A DNA stretch of 26,354 nt from JAJPJX01 sp964568355 (GTDB lineage Bacteria; Acidobacteriota; Terriglobia; Bryobacterales; Bryobacteraceae): assembly GCA_964568355.1 (NCBI GenBank), contig CAZMRK010000191.1:1-26354 (forward strand), in the 5' to 3' direction. Under the pieces are notes generated by a model. The model was not told the DNA's origin. It did not search any database and saw only the letters and a program-made list of their open reading frames with translations. Each line of letters begins with the position of its first letter. Position 1 is the stretch's first letter. The translations under genes were made by a program, and so were the position numbers. Positions 20,967 to 26,354 of the stretch are shown piece by piece.

Positions 20967-22088
20967 ATGCAACGCGTCGGACTACTGGCGCTTCTCTGCG
21001 CGGTGGCCGTTATTGTCTGGCCTCTGGAGGGCAAGAAAAAGAAAAAGGGCCAGGAGGAAGAGCCTCCCACCCAGACTCTCCAGGTTCTGAAGGACCCACC
21101 CAGCGCAGTGATCGCCGATACCAACAGGCTGGTGTTTCACGTATCTCCGCTATCCGCGAAGGGGCTGCTATCGCAGCAGATGCGCGACGGTCTGAAGGCC
21201 CTCCAGCGAATGAACGGCGGCGCTACCATCGTGAAACTACGGGCTTTTGTCGCAGGCAGCGGAGATTTGCGCCGGGTCCACGATATCGTCAGCGAGACAT
21301 TTGCCGATCGCCGGCAGCCTCTGCCGGCCCTGACAACCGTGCAGGTCGGCGCCCTGCCGATCGACGGTGCCCAGGTGGTGTTGGAATCTACCTCAGTCGC
21401 CAAGAAGGAATTGGACGGCTTTGGGCTGGCCTTTATCTCCGGCCAGGGAGCGACCTCGCCGGGTCCGCTCGATCCGGTGCGGCCGCTGGCGCAAAAGGCC
21501 CTGCAGAATCTGAAAACGGCAGTCCAGGCAGCCGGCTCCCAGCCTTCCGACGTCATGCGGGTCACCTGCTTCCTCAGCTCGCTCGATCATATCCAGGAGG
21601 TACGCGCGCTGTTCGATACCGAATATCCGGCGGCCGCGGCCAATTACGTCCAATTGCAGCGGGCTCCCCGCCAGGCGGTGGCCGAATGCGAAGCCGTGGC
21701 CCGGCTGCGCTGGAATACCGGCAGCCGGTTGCACCTGCTGAACCCGGACAGCCTGACCCGATCCCCCAATTTCTCGCAGATCGCCCTGGTGAGCGCGCCG
21801 AAAGTGATCCTTACCGGCACGCAGGTGGCCTTTGGATTTCAGGATGCCGACGCCCGCCTGGCATTCGAGCGCCTGCAAAAGGCCCTGGATCAATTGGGCG
21901 GTTCGCTGAAAGAGACGGCCTTTTCCAGCCTCTATCCGCTTTCGGCAAGCATCGCCGAGCAGGTGCGCAAGATCCGCTTCGATTATTACGACCGCGAACG
22001 GCCTCCGGCCAGCACGATGCTCCTGTTTGAAGGGCTGCCTTCCATGGATGCCGGCTTTGCCGTGGACGTAGTCGCCGTCAAAAACTAG
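20967..22088 (+). CDS. Exported protein with three RidA-like domains
   Basis: The 373-residue protein has an N-terminal hydrophobic segment (MQRVGLLALLCAVAVIVWPL) and a Lys-rich stretch. Three consecutive regions of the RidA (YjgF/UK114) fold follow. Domain 1 is about 45-142, with VKLRAFVAGSGDLRRVHDIV. Domain 2 is about 147-248, with LAFISGQGA, VMRVTCFLSSLDHIQEVRAL and PRQAVAECEAVARL. Domain 3 is about 265-372, with VILTGTQVAFG and LFEGLPSMDAGFAVDV. RidA enzymes deaminate reactive enamine/imine intermediates using a conserved Arg; only domain 2 keeps an Arg at that place (Arg235), while domains 1 and 3 have Leu-Thr or Ser. RidA proteins are normally single-domain cytoplasmic trimers, so a tandem exported form is unusual; it might form a pseudo-trimer on its own. 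Confidence 0.75.
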   Translation: MQRVGLLALLCAVAVIVWPLEGKKKKKGQEEEPPTQTLQVLKDPPSAVIADTNRLVFHVSPLSAKGLLSQQMRDGLKALQRMNGGATIVKLRAFVAGSGDLRRVHDIVSETFADRRQPLPALTTVQVGALPIDGAQVVLESTSVAKKELDGFGLAFISGQGATSPGPLDPVRPLAQKALQNLKTAVQAAGSQPSDVMRVTCFLSSLDHIQEVRALFDTEYPAAAANYVQLQRAPRQAVAECEAVARLRWNTGSRLHLLNPDSLTRSPNFSQIALVSAPKVILTGTQVAFGFQDADARLAFERLQKALDQLGGSLKETAFSSLYPLSASIAEQVRKIRFDYYDRERPPASTMLLFEGLPSMDAGFAVDVVAVKN

Positions 22089-22132
22089 CCGCCGCCATTC
22101 GGGCCTGTTTGCGGCTACTATGGTGTTTCCGT

Positions 22133-23167
22133 ATGCCCAAAACCACAGTGACGTTTGGTGAGATCATGTTGCGGCTCGCCCCTCCGGGCTTCGAGCGCTT
22201 TTTGCAATCCCCCCGGTTCGTGGCCACGTTCGGGGGAGGAGAGGCCAATGTAGCGGTCGCCCTGGCGGGATGGGGTCTGCCAGCGGCCTATGTGACGGTT
22301 CTGCCGCCCAACCATCCCATTGCGGATGCGACCATCGGCGAGCTGCGGCGCTTCGGTGTCGACACCTCGCACATCGCGCGCGGCAAGGGCCGCATGCCCG
22401 TTTATTATGTCGAAACCGGCGCCAATCAGCGCCCGTCGAAAGTGGTTTACGACCGCGATTTCAGCGCCATCGCCCTGGCCAAGCCGGGCGATATCGATTG
22501 GAACGCCGTGTTCGATGGGGCGGGCTGGTTCCACATTACGGGAATCACGCCGGCCATCAGCTCGACGGCCGCGGACCTGGCGATCGAATCGGTGGCCAAA
22601 GCGCGCGAAAAGGGGCTGACCGTCTCCTGCGATCTTAACTACCGGAAGAACCTCTGGAAGTGGGGCAAACCTGCCGCCGAGGTGATGCGCGAGCTGGTGA
22701 AATTCGTGGACGTGGCGATTGCCAACGAAGAAGACTGCCAGATGGCGCTGGGCATTCAGGCCGAAGTGGACGTGCATTCGGGCAAGCTGGACCAAAGTCA
22801 ATATCGCCAGTTGACCGATAAAGTGCTCGCGGCATACCCGAACCTGAAGCTGATCGCCATCACGCTGCGGGAGTCGAAGAGCGCGTCTCACAACGGCTGG
22901 TCGGCTTGCCTGAACGACCGCAAGGAGTTTCTGGTGAGCCAGCATTACGAGATCACGCATATCGTGGACCGGGTGGGCGGCGGGGACTCTTTTGCCGCCG
23001 GGCTGATCTATGGGTTGCAGGAGCTTGCGTCGCACCGGGATGCGCTGGAGTTCGCGGTGGCGGCAAGCTGCCTGAAGCACTCGATTCCGGGCGACTTCAA
23101 CCGTTTCAGCGTGGCGGAGGTCCAGGGCCTGCTGAAAGGGGGCGGGTCCGGGCGCGTGCAGCGCTAG
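22133..23167 (+). CDS. kdgK: PfkB-family sugar kinase, probable 2-keto-3-deoxygluconate kinase
   Basis: The 344-residue protein matches the PfkB/ribokinase family. VTFGEIMLRLAPPGFERFLQ opens the fold, FGGGEANVAVALAGWG is the first signature region, and DRVGGGDSFAAGLIYGLQ is the second, with catalytic Asp285. The start EIMLRLAPPG and the LNYRKNLWKW stretch are typical of KDG kinases, which phosphorylate 2-keto-3-deoxygluconate in pectin, alginate or Entner-Doudoroff routes. The partner KDPG aldolase is not in the window. The ATG at 22133 is chosen because the conserved domain starts there; an upstream in-frame start at 22109 adds eight unlikely residues. A related sugar specificity is possible. 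Confidence 0.85.
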   Translation: MPKTTVTFGEIMLRLAPPGFERFLQSPRFVATFGGGEANVAVALAGWGLPAAYVTVLPPNHPIADATIGELRRFGVDTSHIARGKGRMPVYYVETGANQRPSKVVYDRDFSAIALAKPGDIDWNAVFDGAGWFHITGITPAISSTAADLAIESVAKAREKGLTVSCDLNYRKNLWKWGKPAAEVMRELVKFVDVAIANEEDCQMALGIQAEVDVHSGKLDQSQYRQLTDKVLAAYPNLKLIAITLRESKSASHNGWSACLNDRKEFLVSQHYEITHIVDRVGGGDSFAAGLIYGLQELASHRDALEFAVAASCLKHSIPGDFNRFSVAEVQGLLKGGGSGRVQR

Positions 23168-23241
23168 CACCGAAAAGAGGCGCGGCAGCGGCGGAATCGG
23201 AGTAAAATGGGAGACACGGAGACAACAGGGAGCCGACCAAG

Positions 23242-24306
23242 GTGCAAGGGATAGCTGGAAAGAAAACATCTCCAATTCTCCAGGCCGCCGCTCCGCCGCG
23301 CCGCCGCTTCCTTCAGGCGGCCGCGATGCTGCTGGCTTCCCCCGTTTTTTCTCAGGAGAACCAGTCCTCCACCAGTTTCAAGGCCCAGGGCAGCGAAGTG
23401 ATTGTGCCGGTCACGGTGACCGACGAAAAGAATCGCTTTGTCTCCAACCTCGACGCCAAGGATTTTCACATCTTCGACGACGGCAAGGAGCAAAGGATCG
23501 AGTTCTTCAGCCGGGACCGCAACCAGCCCGTGGTTGTGGGCTTTCTGATCGACATGAGCAACAACACGCGGCTGCACTGGAAGACCTTCCAGGATGCCGT
23601 GCTGGAGCTGGTCTGGAACCTGCTGCCCGGCGAGGACAAGTTCAGCGGCTACCTGGTGTCGTATGGCAATGAAGCCGAGCTGCTGGTGAACACCACAACG
23701 GACTCGGAGAAGCTCGCGGAGAAGGTCCGCAAGCTCAAGCCGGGCGGCGGCGCGGCGCTTTATGACGCGATCTATCTCGCCTGCACCAGCCGCCACCTGG
23801 TGCAGGGCGAACCTTACGAACCGCGCCGGGTGCTGATCGTGATCGGCGACGGGCACGATAACGCCAGTAAAAAGAGCCTGGATGAGGTGCTCGAAATCGC
23901 CCAGCGCCAACTGGTGACCATCTACGGGATGAGCACGGTATCGTTCGGGTTCAATACCGAAGGCGAGGCGAACCTGCTCCGGCTGGCGGAAGAGACCGGC
24001 GGCCGCGTGGAGTATCCGCTCAACAACCTCTACCAGGACGTTTCCGGCTATCTTTCGACGCCTTCCGACGAGGGCAACTTTGCCTATAAGGTCGGAACCG
24101 GCGGTTATGCCTCGGAGATCTCCAAGGGGATTTTCCGGGTGGTTGCGGCGCTGGCAGGCGAGATCACCACGCAGTATATCCTGCGCTACTCGCCCGATAC
24201 CGGGCCCGGAGCGGACGGCAAGCAGTTCCGCAATATCAAAGTGGCCGTGAACCTGCCGAATGTGAAGGTACGGGCTCGCAAAGGCTATTACCCGTTTGCT
24301 CCCTAG
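23242..24306 (+). CDS. VWFA-related acidobacterial protein with Tat-like signal
   Basis: The 354-residue protein starts at GTG 23242, with AGGGAG about 12 nt upstream. Residues 18-38 (PPRRRFLQAAAMLLASPVFS) show an Arg-Arg-x-Phe-Leu pattern followed by a mildly hydrophobic stretch, which fits a Tat signal. The mature part has VPVTVTDEKNRFVSNLDAKD and FHIFDDGKEQRIEFFSRD, the presequence block typical of the VWFA-related proteins expanded in Acidobacteria. A von Willebrand A domain follows, starting VVGFLIDMSNNTR. The metal site DxSxS reads DMSNN, so its last Ser is replaced by Asn (Asn108). The protein ends TTQYILRYSP and VKVRARKGYYPF. Function is unknown; these proteins are thought to bind partners at the cell surface. 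Confidence 0.85.
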   Translation: MQGIAGKKTSPILQAAAPPRRRFLQAAAMLLASPVFSQENQSSTSFKAQGSEVIVPVTVTDEKNRFVSNLDAKDFHIFDDGKEQRIEFFSRDRNQPVVVGFLIDMSNNTRLHWKTFQDAVLELVWNLLPGEDKFSGYLVSYGNEAELLVNTTTDSEKLAEKVRKLKPGGGAALYDAIYLACTSRHLVQGEPYEPRRVLIVIGDGHDNASKKSLDEVLEIAQRQLVTIYGMSTVSFGFNTEGEANLLRLAEETGGRVEYPLNNLYQDVSGYLSTPSDEGNFAYKVGTGGYASEISKGIFRVVAALAGEITTQYILRYSPDTGPGADGKQFRNIKVAVNLPNVKVRARKGYYPFAP

Positions 24307-24343
24307 GCCTCTGACGAGTTTGTTTTTCCCGCCGATAAGATTG

Positions 24344-24349
24344 TAGGAT
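24344..24349 (+). promoter_or_regulatory. -10-like TAGGAT, 7 nt before the start codon
   Basis: TAGGAT is followed by ACGGTTG and the ATG at 24357, with no ribosome-binding site. It supports the ATG over the TTG directly before it (24354), and suggests a leaderless mRNA for the S24-peptidase/mutY pair. Confidence 0.45.
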
Positions 24350-24356
24350 ACGGTTG

Positions 24357-25160
24357 ATGCCCGGGACGGTAACTCCGATCGACGCGCGGCGGGGGGAGTG
24401 TGTTTTCCTCGACCTGGCCTTGCCGGGCCGGCCGGTGCATACGGTTGGTGTGCTGCTGCTGGACCCGGCGACCGGCCGGCTGTATGTGCGTCTGCGCGGC
24501 CACTGGGAAGATCTCGCCGATCCGGAGGATGTAGAAGTGCTGGCCGCTCTCGCCGGGGATTTTGAAACCCGGATCGAGGAGATGGGCGGCCGGAGCTTTC
24601 TGGAATCGCTGGAAGACAGCCTGTCCCACACGCTGCGGGTCAGCGAGCGCGAGAGCGTGGCGGTGGATTCCTTCACCCGCACCGTGGACCGCCTGTTTGA
24701 GCGCCATGTCGAGAGGGTGCCGGTAGAGCCGTTTGTCACCCATCTGCCGCTCTATACGCTGCGAGCCGCGGCCACCCGTTTCGGCTTGGACGAGCCGGTG
24801 GAGAGCGAGGATTGGGTGCGCGCTCCCGAACACCTGCGCCTTGGTCCCAACATGTTCGTGGTTCACGTGGTGGGGCGCTCGATGGAGCCGCGGATTCCGG
24901 ACGGCAGCCTCAACGTCTTCCGCGCTCCGGTAGTGGGCTCGCGCCAGAACAAGATCGTGCTGGTGCAGTTGCTGGGAGTGCTGGATGAGACCGCGCGTTA
25001 CACGGTCAAGAAGTACACCAGCCGCAAGGTCTACTCCGGCGAAGACCAGTGGCGGCATGAAGCCATTCGCCTGGAACCGCTCAATCCTGAATTCCAACCT
25101 CTGGATCTGGAACCCGACAGCTTGCAAGTCATCGCCGAGTGGGTTTGCACGCTCGAATGA
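24357..25160 (+). CDS. S24 (LexA-type) peptidase domain protein with unknown N-terminal domain
   Basis: The 267-residue protein ends in a LexA/UmuD-like S24 domain (about 155-260). Catalytic Ser175 is in VVGRSMEPRIPDGSLNVF and Lys218 in ARYTVKKYTS. The N-terminal half lacks the usual helix-turn-helix. It begins with a compact beta-rich region (about 12-50, GECVFLDLALPGRPVHTVGV and LLLDPATGRLYVRLRGHWED) and then helices (51-145) that I cannot assign. No Ala-Gly cleavage site is obvious before the S24 domain. S24 enzymes cleave themselves when RecA filaments form, starting SOS responses, or serve as signal-controlled proteases. The stop overlaps the mutY start (ATGA), tying this protein to DNA repair. 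Its actual target is unknown. Confidence 0.78.
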   Translation: MPGTVTPIDARRGECVFLDLALPGRPVHTVGVLLLDPATGRLYVRLRGHWEDLADPEDVEVLAALAGDFETRIEEMGGRSFLESLEDSLSHTLRVSERESVAVDSFTRTVDRLFERHVERVPVEPFVTHLPLYTLRAAATRFGLDEPVESEDWVRAPEHLRLGPNMFVVHVVGRSMEPRIPDGSLNVFRAPVVGSRQNKIVLVQLLGVLDETARYTVKKYTSRKVYSGEDQWRHEAIRLEPLNPEFQPLDLEPDSLQVIAEWVCTLE

Positions 25161-26185
25161 AGCGTTCCGGCGGGTCACCGGCCAAATCCTTCGCGGCTGC
25201 TCTGCTGGCCTGGTATGCGCGGAGCCATCGCGATCTTCCGTGGCGCAGGACGCGCGATCCCTATCGCATCTGGATCTCCGAGATCATGCTCCAGCAGACG
25301 CGGGCGCAAGCGGTGATTCCCTACTATGAAAAGTTCCTCGATCGCTTCCCCACGGTAGAGGCTCTGGCGGAGGCGCCGGAGCACGACGTCCTCGCGGCGT
25401 GGAGCGGTCTGGGATATTACTCGCGCGCGCGCAATCTCCAGAAGGCCGCCGTGGCGATCACTGCCGCCGGAGGCTTTCCGCGCGATTACGAGGAACTCCG
25501 CCGCCTGCCGGGCATCGGTCCCTACACCGCCGCAGCCATCGCCAGCATTGCTTTCGGATTGCCGCATGCGGTTCTGGACGGCAATGTGATGCGCGTGGTG
25601 GCGCGCCTGGAAAATGATCCCGCCGATATTGCTTCTCCCAAAACCCGCGCGCGTTTTCAGCAGAGGGCGCAGGAGTTGCTCGATCCGCGCGAGGCCGGGC
25701 ATTTCAATCAGGCCATCATGGAGTTGGGCGCCACGCTGTGCCTTCCGCGCGCGCCGCAGTGCCTGCTTTGTCCGGTGGCCGGCGAGTGCCGCGCTCTGGC
25801 GGCCGGCACGGTCAATCAGCTACCTGTCAAACTACGCAAGACCGAACAGAAGCGGTTGGAGCAGACGCTGGTGCTGGTCCGGAAAAAAGGCCGTCTGCTG
25901 ATGTGGCAGAGACCTCCGGATGCGGGCCGCATGGCCGGCTTCTGGGAGCTGCCGCTGGCCGAACAGTTGCCCGGCGTCCATCTGGGGCCCGCGCTGGGTA
26001 CCTTCCGTCACACCATCACGCATCATCTCTACTGCTTCACGGTGTGTTCGGGCACGATGGCGCAAATGCCCCGGGGCTTTGCCTGGCTCTCTCCCGAGGA
26101 ACTCACTACCCGTCCGGTCAGCACCACCGCGAGAAAAGCATGGGCATTGTGCGTTTCCTCGCCGGAATTTGTCGGGAACTTGTGA
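25157..26185 (+). CDS. mutY: A/G-specific adenine DNA glycosylase MutY
   Basis: MutY removes adenine mispaired with 8-oxoguanine or guanine, preventing G-to-T changes. The 342-residue protein has all key parts: WISEIMLQQTRAQAV with catalytic Glu42, the helix-hairpin-helix RRLPGIGPYTAAAIAS, and HAVLDGNVMRVVARL with Asp141. The iron-sulfur cluster cysteines are at 195, 202, 205 and 211 (spacing C-x6-C-x2-C-x5-C). The C-terminal MutT-like domain recognises 8-oxoguanine (TLVLVRKKGRLLMWQRP and FRHTITHHLYCFTV). The ATG at 25157 overlaps the upstream stop by 4 nt, so translation is coupled to the S24 protein. The frame is open back to 25139, but the overlap start is more natural. Confidence 0.95.
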   Translation: MKRSGGSPAKSFAAALLAWYARSHRDLPWRRTRDPYRIWISEIMLQQTRAQAVIPYYEKFLDRFPTVEALAEAPEHDVLAAWSGLGYYSRARNLQKAAVAITAAGGFPRDYEELRRLPGIGPYTAAAIASIAFGLPHAVLDGNVMRVVARLENDPADIASPKTRARFQQRAQELLDPREAGHFNQAIMELGATLCLPRAPQCLLCPVAGECRALAAGTVNQLPVKLRKTEQKRLEQTLVLVRKKGRLLMWQRPPDAGRMAGFWELPLAEQLPGVHLGPALGTFRHTITHHLYCFTVCSGTMAQMPRGFAWLSPEELTTRPVSTTARKAWALCVSSPEFVGNL

Positions 26186-26218
26186 GAGTTTTGTAAAACC
26201 AACAGCCACAAGAATTTT
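26179..26218 (+). terminator. Possible weak terminator near the mutY end
   Basis: CTTGTG (26179-26184) can pair with CACAAG (26207-26212), enclosing a small GTTTT/AAAAC hairpin and followed by AATTTTT. The stem is short and partly overlaps the mutY stop region, so this is only suggestive of Rho-independent termination. Confidence 0.3.
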
Positions 26219-26271
26219 TCCGCAACTTCTTCGGGTAAACTCGCGCTTAGTGATTGAGCACTCAGGTGATT

Positions 26272-26354
26272 ATGCCCAAGAAATTCAAACTTCCGATCGT
26301 TAAATTTGCGGCCATTCTGACAATGGCTCCCGTTTTTTTGTACGCGCACTCGGC
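26272..26354 (+). CDS. Start of an exported protein (partial, runs off the right edge)
   Basis: An open frame begins at ATG 26272 and continues past the end of the window, giving 27 full codons. The sequence MPKKFKLPIVKFAAILTMAP and the following VFLYAHS form a standard signal peptide with a basic start and hydrophobic core. An AGGTGA ribosome site lies 2-7 nt upstream (26264-26269), somewhat close to the start, and a -10-like TAAACT lies at 26236-26241, about 30 nt upstream, giving a normal leader. Nothing can be said about the mature protein. Confidence 0.6.
   Translation, partial: MPKKFKLPIVKFAAILTMAPVFLYAHS

Noticed and set aside
22118..23275. Long minus-strand frame opposite the sugar kinase
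   Set aside because: It is antisense to a clear PfkB-family gene and its translation has no coherent motif.
26312..26328. Perfect inverted repeat GCCATT/AATGGC inside the last partial gene
   Set aside because: It is a short repeat within the signal-peptide coding region, with no partner sites or context to suggest an operator.

Overview
The window looks like chromosomal DNA from an acidobacterium, most likely a Solibacter/Bryobacter-type member of the Acidobacteriota. This is inferred from its GC-rich coding sequence, a VWFA-related protein of the acidobacterial type, many exported proteins of unknown function, and housekeeping genes that resemble that lineage. No 16S rRNA or other decisive marker is present, so the assignment stays an inference. 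About 25 genes are packed closely, and no gene-free stretch exceeds 300 bases.

Left edge (1-984): the remains of two group II introns. The first contributes the last 72 codons of its reverse transcriptase/maturase and a textbook domain V and VI. Immediately after its 3' end comes the C-terminal half of a second, different group II intron reverse transcriptase, starting just past where the catalytic YADD box should be. That half is frameshifted and followed by its own decayed domain V/VI. The layout suggests one intron jumped into another (twintron-like). A REP-like double-hairpin repeat follows, and it recurs after the next gene and near 13.4-13.6 kb.

985-10456, plus strand: a PQQ-type sugar (sorbosone) dehydrogenase and a seven-heme cytochrome c, which may form one periplasmic electron path; a tiny membrane protein; a DUF885 lipoprotein; signal peptidase I; a BtuB-like TonB-dependent receptor; two exported TPR proteins; and ribonuclease III.

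10551-20909, mostly minus strand: a secreted nitrilase-family hydrolase with a carbohydrate-binding-like N-terminus, preceded by a CBM9-like protein. A DinB/DUF1572 gene lies alone on the plus strand. Then come a DUF481 outer-membrane protein, a small unknown gene, an exported YtcJ-like amidohydrolase coupled to another small unknown gene, and a vitamin B6 operon read pdxR-like regulator, pdxS, pdxT, low-molecular-weight phosphatase.

20967-26354, plus strand: an exported protein made of three RidA-like domains, a KDG-kinase-type sugar kinase, an acidobacterial VWFA protein with a Tat-like signal, a LexA-type S24 peptidase with an unknown N-terminal domain translationally coupled to mutY, and the first 28 codons of another exported protein.

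A recurring signal is a TAnnnT hexamer placed only 6-8 bases before the start codon of eight genes on both strands. This points to frequent leaderless transcription. The best candidates for undescribed biology are the S24-domain/MutY pair, the triple RidA fusion, the nested introns, and the phosphatase inside the B6 operon.
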